Of a DNA stretch of 64,000 bases, positions 53,489 through 61,500 are shown in pieces. The notes under the pieces are model-generated. The model worked only from the letters and a program-made list of their open reading frames with translations. It did no database searches and was not told the origin of the DNA. Both the position numbers and the translations under genes were made by a program. Each line of letters starts with the position of its first letter. The first letter of the stretch is position 1. Origin of the DNA: Gemmatimonadota bacterium (lineage in GTDB: Bacteria; Latescibacterota; UBA2968; UBA8231); the NCBI GenBank assembly GCA_018660835.1, contig JABJJN010000054.1:162877-226876 (forward strand). The letters run 5' to 3'.

Positions 53489-54366
53489 CTGATCTCCTGA
53501 ATCGGCGATTGAGAGGGGGAGGAGGGCAAGGTCGCTTCACCCAGGCAGATCGCCAGCAGTCCCAGAGCCATGCCAATCAGCATTCTACGACTCAGGCGTG
53601 TCGGTGGCCTCCCATGCCACAACTGGCGAATCCACCAAATCAAGAGCAGATCGAGGCTCAGGACCGGGATCCCGTAGCTGGCATTGTAGATCCCCATTGC
53701 CCAAGGAAGCAGGGCGATCGTGGCAACGGTGGCAAGGCACAGACCGGCAATTCGACCTGCAACAACGGGCCCCCATCGCAGGGCTGCCGTCTGTATTGAG
53801 TGGCGTGAGTCGCCCTCCATGTCCTCGATTCCCTTCACGACTTCTCGCCCAAGGTGATAGAGAGCGGCGAAGATCGCTGGTATCCAGGACCGCCCCAGGT
53901 TGCCAGCCGCCAGGGCTCCGTAGGGGAAGGTCGCCGCTGCCAGCATGGCGATCACGACATTGCCGGCAGGGCCGAGTCTCTTTAGCCAAAAGGCGTAGAT
54001 CATCAGGGCGACAGCAACTGCTGTGGCGATGATTCCCGGTATCGTGCCAGCAAGCCAGGCCAGAGCCAAACCAACTGTGAGTAGACAGGCGGCTGCCCAG
54101 CAAGCGATTTGGGTGCTCAACAGACCGGCGGGAAGTGGCCGGTCTGGGCGATTGATCATGTCCTCGGGCAGGTCGACCACGTCGTTGACCGCATTGCCTG
54201 CGGCGGTCAGGCAGGCGGCACCGATCGCAGCCATGGCGACATTCATCTGCCATGCCACCTCTCCCGCGAGCAACGCCCCCACACCAACGGACACGGCCGT
54301 GAGGAGGCAGTTCAGGGGCCTTACGAGCCTGGTAATCCCGCGAACGATCCGCATCGATGAGCTCAT
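53485..54366 (-). CDS. UbiA-family prenyltransferase, DGGGP-synthase-like
   Basis: The 293-residue membrane protein has about eight TMs and the Asp-rich motif AVNDVVDLPEDMINRPDRPL near residues 55-80, then the second site GREVVKGIEDMEGDSRHSIQ. Both match the digeranylgeranylglyceryl phosphate synthase-like branch of UbiA better than the UbiA or MqnP type. These enzymes attach a polyprenyl chain to a lipid headgroup. The start ATG 54366 has no clear SD; ATG 54354 is an alternative. It overlaps the dehydratase downstream by 4 bp. Confidence 0.85.
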   Translation of the reverse strand: MSSSMRIVRGITRLVRPLNCLLTAVSVGVGALLAGEVAWQMNVAMAAIGAACLTAAGNAVNDVVDLPEDMINRPDRPLPAGLLSTQIACWAAACLLTVGLALAWLAGTIPGIIATAVAVALMIYAFWLKRLGPAGNVVIAMLAAATFPYGALAAGNLGRSWIPAIFAALYHLGREVVKGIEDMEGDSRHSIQTAALRWGPVVAGRIAGLCLATVATIALLPWAMGIYNASYGIPVLSLDLLLIWWIRQLWHGRPPTRLSRRMLIGMALGLLAICLGEATLPSSPSQSPIQEIR

Positions 54367-54665
54367 AAAAGGCCGAATCTACGCTTGTTCACTGTATTCC
54401 CGTTCAAGTAACTGTTATTACTAGAGATGCAAGTTTTGAGAGAGTCCTCAGATACGCATCGCTCTGATGCGAAGTCGAGCCCCCCCGAATCGGAGGCTCT
54501 TTCTGCCCTAACTCCTCAAAAAATAAGCGCTTCAATAAGAATTCGCTTGACACGGCCAATACGCGGATTTAGCTTCCCGAAAGCGTTGTTTAGAAACAAC
54601 TAATGTCACTTTTGACCCTCTCGGACGAGCGTTGTCAAAACGCTCTGAATCGGAGGTCGAGCGCC
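54367..54665. other. 299-bp divergent region between UbiA and HU-like genes
   Basis: It holds a small hairpin CGCATC/GATGCG near 54456-54472, a GAGCC-rich hairpin (54477-54503) followed by TTTCT that could terminate a transcript, the promoter listed at 54547-54575, and a perfect 7-bp stem GAGCGTT/AACGCTC (54627-54645) just before the HU ribosome site. The open frame from ATG 54603 into the HU gene crosses this stem and is not favoured as a start. Confidence 0.5.
54547..54575 (+). promoter_or_regulatory. sigma-70-like promoter for the HU-like gene
   Basis: TTGACA (54547-54552) and TAGCTT (54570-54575) are 17 bp apart. The -35 is perfect, the -10 matches at T1, A2 and T6. Initiation near 54582 leaves a leader of about 85 nt before the TTG start. 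Confidence 0.55.
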
Positions 54666-55052
54666 TTGTCGACCATAACTAAAAAAGATCTGGCACTCCT
54701 CGTTAGCCAGAGCACAGGTTGCAAGAAGAATCTAGCCGCCAAAATGGTGGATAGTCTCTTCGTCGCCATGCGCGACAGCCTGATCGAGGGAAATCGGATC
54801 GAGATCCGCGGTTTCGGCGTGTTCCAAGTCAAGGACACACGCCCGAAGCCAGCTGCGCGCAATCCTCGAACGGGTGAGATCATCTACGTACCCGCTCGAC
54901 GCAAGACGCATTTCAAGCCAGGTCGACTCCTCAAAGAGGCGCTGCATCAGACTCGTGAGGGCGTATCCAGTGTTGCGGACGACGAAATCGAGGTCGCAGA
55001 TGACGTTGATGACGATTCGCCGACGACATTTCCCGAAGAGAGTTCGTCTTAA
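54666..55052 (+). CDS. HU/IHF-family DNA-binding protein
   Basis: The 128-residue protein has the HU/IHF fold: ITKKDLALLVSQSTGCKK, GNRIEIRGFGVFQVKDTRPK and ARNPRTGEIIYVPARRKTHF (the DNA-binding arm with its conserved Pro), then KPGRLLKEAL. An acidic C-terminal tail (about 30 residues, ending in Ser) is unusual for HU. GGAGGT lies eight bases before TTG 54666; ATG 54603 adds an unmatched 21-residue stretch. It bends DNA as a nucleoid protein. Tandem 16-bp repeats follow its stop directly. Confidence 0.9.
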   Translation: MSTITKKDLALLVSQSTGCKKNLAAKMVDSLFVAMRDSLIEGNRIEIRGFGVFQVKDTRPKPAARNPRTGEIIYVPARRKTHFKPGRLLKEALHQTREGVSSVADDEIEVADDVDDDSPTTFPEESSS

Positions 55053-55125
55053 CAGAGCTTTCTAACTGCAGAGTTTTCTAACTGCAGAGTTCCCTAACTG
55101 CAGAGTTCCCTAACTGCAGAGTTGC
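55053..55125. repeat. tandem 16-bp repeats after the HU-like gene
   Basis: Four direct copies of CAGAG(C/T)T(T/C)(T/C)CTAACTG follow each other without gaps (55053-55068, 55069-55084, 55085-55100 and 55101-55116), with a degenerate fifth. Each junction contains the PstI-like palindrome CTGCAG and AACT-GCAG-AGTT. It begins at the HU stop codon. No spacers, so not CRISPR. Confidence 0.9.
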
Positions 55126-55157
55126 CGAGTCGGTCTAACTACAGGGCCTCGTTGACG

Positions 55158-55841
55158 CTACTCGCTGCCGGGTTCCCCGGTAGCGTTCGAATCACCTTCT
55201 ATGACCTGTTGTAGCCGATTTCGCCAGTCCGGGGGCAACTCTACCGATGTCTGCAGGCGGAATCCGTCCACCAACGACTTGAGCACGGCCCTACGCTTGG
55301 CTCCATCGGTGATCTGATGTCGCAGATCTCGGCGAATCTTGCCCAATTGCTCTAAGAACTCTACGAAATCCTCATCGAAGGCCGATTCGAGGTTGCGTCG
55401 GAGTTTGCCGGCCAGGGTTGGGCTCGCATTGCTGCTACTGATACTGATCCGCAGATGGCCCCGGTTCACGAGGGCGGCCATACCGAAGTCGGAGAGCTCC
55501 GGCTCGTCATAGGTATTGAGCAGAATGCGACGCTGCCTGCAGGCGGTGAAGATGTGTTGGACCGTCTCTGTATCCTGGCGGCATGTGTTCATCACCAGAA
55601 ATGTATCCTCGAGGTCGCGATCCAGGTCGAGCTCCCGCGGCAGCCACGCCAACTCGCCCCGCTGCGCCGCCGCAGAGATCGCTGGCGATACGTTCGGACT
55701 GAAGACGACGACATTCGCTCCCGCCGCTACGAGACGGGTAATCTTGTCTGCGGCCTCATCCTGGCCACCAAGGACCAAACAACGCTGGCCAAAAACATCC
55801 AGGCCTACCTGGAAATAGGGGTTGTTGGTCCTCGTCGTCAT
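55158..55841 (-). CDS. precorrin-2 dehydrogenase/sirohydrochlorin ferrochelatase
   Basis: The 227-residue protein matches the Met8/CysG N-terminal module: YFQVGLDVFGQRCLVLGGQD (NAD site), VNRGHLRISISSSNASPTLA, and a helical C-terminus. It oxidises precorrin-2 to sirohydrochlorin and, in the bifunctional members, inserts iron to make siroheme for sulfite/nitrite reductases. No uroporphyrinogen methyltransferase domain is attached. The start overlaps the moaB stop by one base (TGATG), so it is the last gene of a three-gene leftward operon. Confidence 0.92.
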   Translation of the reverse strand: MTTRTNNPYFQVGLDVFGQRCLVLGGQDEAADKITRLVAAGANVVVFSPNVSPAISAAAQRGELAWLPRELDLDRDLEDTFLVMNTCRQDTETVQHIFTACRQRRILLNTYDEPELSDFGMAALVNRGHLRISISSSNASPTLAGKLRRNLESAFDEDFVEFLEQLGKIRRDLRHQITDGAKRRAVLKSLVDGFRLQTSVELPPDWRNRLQQVIEGDSNATGEPGSE

Positions 55842-56347
55842 CAGCGGGGCTGGATCGTGGCGACAAGATGCCCCAGTTCAGGGAGAATCAGCTCATCCAT
55901 CGCCAAACGCACGGCACCCGTCGAACCAGGGAGCGACATGATGATCCGACCACGATAGGTCCCGGCTGTCGCGCGTGACATGATGGCTGCCGATCCAATC
56001 TCTTGGTACGACAGGAAACGAAAAATTTCGCCAAATCCAGGGATGCGCTTGTCGAGCATCCTATCCACGACTTCGAAGGTATTGTCCCGCGGGGAAATCC
56101 CCGTGCCCCCATTGAGGATGACTGCCTGACAGGCCGATTTTTCACAGACGATGGCCAATACTCCCTTGATCTGTCGTGCCGTATCCTTCACGACGGCGTA
56201 GTGCATGACTTGATGGCCATTCTCCTCAAGTTTCTGCTTGATGAGCTGGCCACTTTTGTCGCTGCCTTCGTCTCGTGTATCGCTCAAGGTGATCACGGCT
56301 ACACTGACCTTTGTCGGTGCCGCCGACTTGTGCTGGGTATGACTCAC
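55841..56347 (-). CDS. moaB: molybdenum cofactor biosynthesis protein MoaB
   Basis: The 168-residue MogA/MoaB-like protein has VAVITLSDTRDEGSDKSG, VILNGGTGISPRDNTFE and SLPGSTGAVRLAMDEL, characteristic of the molybdopterin-binding fold. It adenylates or inserts metal into molybdopterin, depending on the subgroup. GTG 56347 is preceded by GGGAGG; the start overlaps the rhodanese stop (GTGA, 56344-56347). Confidence 0.94.
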   Translation of the reverse strand: MSHTQHKSAAPTKVSVAVITLSDTRDEGSDKSGQLIKQKLEENGHQVMHYAVVKDTARQIKGVLAIVCEKSACQAVILNGGTGISPRDNTFEVVDRMLDKRIPGFGEIFRFLSYQEIGSAAIMSRATAGTYRGRIIMSLPGSTGAVRLAMDELILPELGHLVATIQPR

Positions 56348-57294
56348 GCGCCGCCTCCCGTCTGACGCTGACCGTGGAGGGCGGCATAGCTGCGCTCGTC
56401 TGGGTCACCATAGTCAACGGGCAGGCCCTCCTCGAACCAGCCCTTTACCACGACGGTCCCCATCTGGTCCTTTACGCCACCAAACCCACCTGTGACATTG
56501 GTGACCTGTGTAAAGCCAGAGGCAACAAGGGCCTCCGCCGCACGCACAGAACGAACACCGGACTGACAACCGATCAGAAGCGGCGTATCCTGGTCGAAAT
56601 GCACCTGCATGACGGTGAGGAAATCAGGATTGGGCACCATTCCCGCTGCCTCCCGATGCATGACGGGCACATTGAATGATCCCTTCGGGTGGCCATTTTG
56701 AAATTCCGGGATAGATCGTACATCTACATATCTGTGGCTCTCCCCCTCCTCAAGTAACTGCAGAGCCTCGGCGGGGGTGACGTTCTTGTAACTCATGGGA
56801 TAGATCTCCTGGCGCAGGATCTCGCCACCAGCTCCCAGGAGCTGATCGCGGGGAATGGGTCGTTGTCGAAGGTAATCGAACCAGCAATCGGGGGAACAAA
56901 AGGCCAGTGAGCCGCGTTCGATGAAGGTCTGGCGGTCAAGGGAATCGCCACACTGAAGACACTCGGGTGGGATCGCTGATGCTGCTTCCTGGCGCCCATC
57001 CACGGTTCGATTGATGAAATACGCGCCGCGCCAGCCGATCAGCACAAATAGAGCAAACTCAAGGAGCGACATGCCTCGAATCGCTACCAGAACACTCGTG
57101 CCGCCCACGGCGAGCCAGAAGGACAGGCAGTGCGGGCAATTGACCAGTTTGGCCAGAAACTGTGAGCGATCCTCAATCCACTCACGCATAGAACGGGTCG
57201 ATTCGCCCTGGCGGAGCCAGCGCGTCAATCCCGCCGCAAGCAGGGTGAGTAGAGCAATTTGCAGGGCTGCCATTGCTGTCTTGACAGTGTCCAC
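56344..57294 (-). CDS. membrane protein fused to a zinc-ribbon-like segment and a rhodanese domain
   Basis: The 316-residue protein combines an N-terminal membrane region with LAKLVNCPHCLSFWLAVG (DUF1360-like), a Cys-rich segment with ECLQCGDSLDRQ and FCSPDCWFDY that resembles a treble-clef zinc ribbon, and a C-terminal rhodanese domain (about 195-300: SHRYVDVRSIPEFQNGHPKG, LLIGCQSGVRSVRAAEALVA with the active Cys). It may hand sulfur to a partner; placement before moaB and the siroheme gene suggests a sulfur or cofactor role. GTG 57294 lacks an obvious SD; ATG (MAALQ) is an alternative. Confidence 0.85.
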   Translation of the reverse strand: MDTVKTAMAALQIALLTLLAAGLTRWLRQGESTRSMREWIEDRSQFLAKLVNCPHCLSFWLAVGGTSVLVAIRGMSLLEFALFVLIGWRGAYFINRTVDGRQEAASAIPPECLQCGDSLDRQTFIERGSLAFCSPDCWFDYLRQRPIPRDQLLGAGGEILRQEIYPMSYKNVTPAEALQLLEEGESHRYVDVRSIPEFQNGHPKGSFNVPVMHREAAGMVPNPDFLTVMQVHFDQDTPLLIGCQSGVRSVRAAEALVASGFTQVTNVTGGFGGVKDQMGTVVVKGWFEEGLPVDYGDPDERSYAALHGQRQTGGGA

Positions 57295-57347
57295 GATTTC
57301 GGCTTGAATGGCTCAGTAATGTATTGTTTTCAAGGACATAGACAAGA

Positions 57348-58514
57348 TTGACCTATTTCGACACGCAGTGCCGACGAGCTGTTTTCGCCCTACTGATTGC
57401 CAGCTTGAGCAGTGGTTGTGGTGCGAAGGATGATACCGCTGAAACGGACGACTCTGTTGCGGCAGAATCTGTCACATCTGACACGTCTGCCGTGGCTGCC
57501 GGCAGCACCCTCACAGATACGACGGCGGCCGATTCCGCGGCTAGTTTGCCAGATTCAGTCCCTGTCGAGACCGCCAGTGCCCAGCGCGGCGATATCTCTT
57601 CCTATCTGGTATTCTCTTCGACGATTGCGACGGAAGAATCCGTTGAGATCCATCCCGAGATCGGCGGACGAGTCGAAGCGGTTCTGGCCGAGGAAGGTGA
57701 TCACGTCAAGGCTGACCAGATCCTGGTTCAGCTCGATGACGAGCAGGCGCTGATCGAGGACCGGGAGAGTGAGATCGAACTCAATCATCTGGAGGGCTCC
57801 TACAAGCGTACAGAGGAGATGTTCCGGCGGCGTCTTATCAGCACGCAGGAATCCGAGGACAAATTCTACCAGCTCGAACAGGCACGGCTGCGTCGACAAA
57901 AGGCGCAACTGGCTTTGGAGCACACCCACATCCGCGCCCCCTTTGCCGGTGTCCTGACTACGCGCAGTGTGCAGGTGGGGGCACGGGTAGCGCCAGGCGG
58001 CAAGCTCTTTGATCTGATCAAGTTGGACGATCTGATCGCAAGGGTGCATGTGCCGGGTCAATATCTACGCAATGTGCGTGTCAAGCAGGTAGCACAGATC
58101 GAATCAGATTTTCTGCAGGACATGAGTTTCGATGGGTATGTAAAGCGGATCAGCCCCGTTGTGGACCCGCAGAGTGGGACCTTCAAGGTGACGCTCGGCG
58201 TACGCGATCGCTGGGAGCACCTGAGGCCAGGGATCTTTGTCACTGCGCGTATCGTCACCGACACGCACGCGAGTACTGTCCTGGTACCCAAGGAAGCCAT
58301 CGTTTACGACGGTGCCGATCGCTTTGTCTTCGTCGTCCGGGACAGCACGGCTCATCGCGTAAAACTCGACGCAGGCTACGAGAACAATCGCTTCGTTGAG
58401 GCACGCTCGCAGATCGACGATACGACACAAGTCATCGTCGTCGGCCAGAATGGGCTGAAGGACGAGGCACGCATCCGCATCGTGGCCACTGCTGACGACG
58501 TGGCCGCCGGCTGA
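57348..58514 (+). CDS. RND efflux periplasmic adaptor lipoprotein
   Basis: The 388-residue MFP has a lipoprotein signal (FALLIASLSSGC) and a Ser/Thr/Asp-rich linker. A lipoyl half-motif (IHPEIGGRVEAVLAEEGDHV) is followed by a hairpin with MFRRRLISTQESEDKF and the second lipoyl half (HTHIRAPFAGVLTTRSVQVG). Beta-barrel and membrane-proximal domains (GYVKRISPVVDPQSGTFKV, LRPGIFVTARI, LVPKEAIVYDGADRFVFVV) end the protein. It bridges the RND pumps downstream to an outer-membrane channel. TTG 57348 is the start of this frame, with AGGA upstream. Two RND genes follow 20 and 4042 bp downstream. Confidence 0.92.
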   Translation: MTYFDTQCRRAVFALLIASLSSGCGAKDDTAETDDSVAAESVTSDTSAVAAGSTLTDTTAADSAASLPDSVPVETASAQRGDISSYLVFSSTIATEESVEIHPEIGGRVEAVLAEEGDHVKADQILVQLDDEQALIEDRESEIELNHLEGSYKRTEEMFRRRLISTQESEDKFYQLEQARLRRQKAQLALEHTHIRAPFAGVLTTRSVQVGARVAPGGKLFDLIKLDDLIARVHVPGQYLRNVRVKQVAQIESDFLQDMSFDGYVKRISPVVDPQSGTFKVTLGVRDRWEHLRPGIFVTARIVTDTHASTVLVPKEAIVYDGADRFVFVVRDSTAHRVKLDAGYENNRFVEARSQIDDTTQVIVVGQNGLKDEARIRIVATADDVAAG

Positions 58515-58534
58515 TCGGGCGGCACGCGATTTCC

Positions 58535-61500
58535 ATGGATCAATCCCAGCCGCCAACTTCTGCCGGCCCACCTCCATCTGCTTTCCGTATTACGACGCAG
58601 CGTCCCGTGGCCATTCTCATGGTGGTTATGGCTGTGTGTGTGTTCGGGTGGGTCTCATATCAGCGTCTGGCACTCGACCTCATGCCGGACATCGCCTATC
58701 CAACGCTGACCGTTCGGACTGAGTTTCCGGGGACTGCACCCGAGGAGGTGGAGACGCTGATCTCTCGACCTCTCGAACGGGAACTGGGCATCGTCCCACA
58801 TCTGGTCAGCATCAGTTCCATCAGTCGTGCGGGGCAATCGGATGTCGTACTCGAGTTCGAGTGGGACACCGATATGAACGAGGTCTCGCAGGATATCCGT
58901 GAGAAAGTGGATCGAACCTTTCTACCGGATGACGCGGAGAAACCGCTTCTACTGCGCTACGATCCCTCTCTGGATCCGATTCTGCGAATTGGCCTGTATG
59001 CCGATGAGGGCAGCACTCTTTTTGAAATGCGGGAATTGGCAGAGGAGGAGATCCGTCGCGAACTCGAGTCGATCCCCGGTGTTGCAGCAGTAAAGGTCAA
59101 GGGAGGCCTGGAAGAAGAGATTCACGTCGCTTTGAGTGAAAGACGCATCTCTCTGCTGGGACTCGATATTGCCGCGATCAATCAGCGCCTCGATCAGGCC
59201 AATGTGAATCTTCCCGGTGGGCAGCTTCGTGAAGGTCAGACGGAGTATCTGGTCCGCACCCTCAACGAATTCGACTCACTGGAAGAGATCGGTGATCTCA
59301 TCGTTACGCGCACCAACGGGGCCAATATCCGCCTGCGTGACATTGCCGATGTTGAGCGCGCGCACAAGGATCGTGAGATCATTACTCGTGTGAATGGCCG
59401 CGAGAGTGTCGAACTGGAGATCTACAAGGAGGCGGATGCGAACATCGTCGCCGTCGCTGCCGCCGTGAAGACACGAATTCAAGGTACTGTGGCGCAGAAG
59501 GCCTACGTAGCCGGCCTCGATTCGGCGGCGACGGATACCACAACCGCCGCATCCGACAGCCTCCTCGACGTGGCTTCCGATTCATCTGCCGTCAGCACAG
59601 AGAATGCCAGTCAAGAAGAAGATAGCAGCCAAGAGGACGTCGACGCAGAGGCGGACTCGACCGAACAAGGCGCTGCAGGCGAGACCACTGGTACCGACAC
59701 CGAGGGCAGTTCAGACGACGACGAAAATGCTGGTGGAACCGACTTGAAGGCGCAGAAGCAGCAGGCTGCACGCAAAGCCATCCTGCATCTGCAGATGACA
59801 GACTTTCTCGAGTACCAACTGCCGCAGGCGGTGCATCTCGAAGTCCTGTCCGATCAATCCATCTTCATAGAGAATTCCATCGAGGAAGTGCAACGCAGTG
59901 CGTTGATCGGTGGGGCGATGGCCGTCGTTGTGCTACTGATTTTTCTGCGCAACGTCGTACATACACTCATTATCGCTATCACGATCCCTGTCTCCGTGAT
60001 CGCCACATTCGCCCCGATGTTTCTCTTCGAGGTGTCTCTGAACATTATGTCCCTCGGTGGTTTGGCCCTGGGCATCGGTATGCTGGTGGACAACTCGATT
60101 GTCGTTCTGGAGAGCATATTCCGCTGTCGCGAGGAAGGCGATGATCTGCCCACTGCCACGGTACGTGGCACCAGCGAGGTCGGGGGCGCGGTCTTTGCAT
60201 CCACGCTGACGACGATCGCCGTCTTCTTCCCCATCGTATTTGTCGAAGGTGTTGCGGGTCAGGTCTTCGGAGACATGGCCCTTACCGTCGTGTTCTCCTT
60301 GATGGCTTCTCTCGCCGTCGCCCTCTTCTTCATTCCCATGTTGGCGTCGCGTCGACCTACGCAGACGCATGCGGTCCTCGAGCAAATTGCACAGTCATCC
60401 TTCCTGCAGCCTTTGGCTCGCATCCGACTGCGTCGCGCCTTTGGTCGCGAGCCGACAGCAAGTGCCCGGCAGAGGCTGCGTGAGGCAGCGCTGGTGATCC
60501 CGCAGACACTGCTCGACCTGACGGTCCGTGTGGCACTCGTGCTGGCATCGCTTCTTGTCGTCGTGGCCAAGACCCTCGCCGCCCTTGTCTTCCAGGTGAT
60601 CTGGCCTCTGGTGAGGTTGGTTGAGGTGTGGCGTCCTGCAGCGGCTGGGTCACGCTACGTTCGTGTGAACGCCTGGATGAGTCACACGCCACCGCTGCGG
60701 GGTTTGCGTGACGCCGTATGGCCGGGGCTGCTGGATCTGAGCACGCTGGACCTTCTCGCCGCGGATACGCGCCGCGCAGCGGTCTGGGTCTGGCGACGAC
60801 CATCGAGTTGGTGGCGTTGGCCCGTTGCTGGCTTGCGCTGTGTGTCATTACCCATCGTGGTGGCCTATCTGCTCATCCGCTTCGTCCTGCACAGTGCCCT
60901 GTCCGTGGTACGTGCGCTGCTGGTCTGCGCGGCCCTGCTGATCGCCTTGCTGGCCATTTCTGTTACGGGTCTTGTGGCCCTCCTGGTTGTGCCAGTTGCG
61001 GCACCGATCCTTGGCGTGTTTCAGATGGGACTCACCGCGGTTCAGGACGCATATCCTGTGGTACTGCGGGCAGCGTTGAAGCAGAGACTCCTCGTGATCG
61101 GTGGAGCGGCAATCAGCTTCTGGCTCTGCTATACACAGTTGATCCCCGCCCTGGGAACTGAACTGATTCCACAGGTGCATCAGGGAGAATTCGACCTGGA
61201 ACTCTCCATGCCCGTGGGCACGCCACTTGAGCGCACGGAGCAGATAGCGCGCTGGGTCGAAGACATCGCTCTCAAACACCCACAGGTCGAGCGGGTTGCC
61301 ACCACCGTGGGCAGCGACAACTCGGCAACGTCGGCGGCAGATGAAGGCGAGCACACGGCAAGAATCACGGTGCGCCTGACGAAGGACATCACACCAGCGG
61401 AGGAGCGTTCCGTCATCGACGCACTGCGCTACGGCGTGCGGGATCTGGCGGAAGTTGAGACCGAGGTTTCCTATCCGGCTCTATTCAGCTTCAAGACACC

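Noticed and set aside
53485..54366. UbiA gene as MqnP of the futalosine pathway
   Set aside because: Its Asp motifs follow the DGGGP-synthase pattern, and it is not adjacent to mqnB-mqnD.
54603..54665. ATG 54603 as the HU start
   Set aside because: It adds 21 residues not seen in HU proteins and crosses a hairpin; TTG 54666 has a strong SD site.
55053..55125. CRISPR array or attachment site
   Set aside because: Direct 16-bp repeats with no spacers, no integrase and no mobile element.
55185..55193. tRNA T-loop-like GTTCGAATC
   Set aside because: It lies inside the precorrin-2 dehydrogenase gene and no cloverleaf can be built around it.
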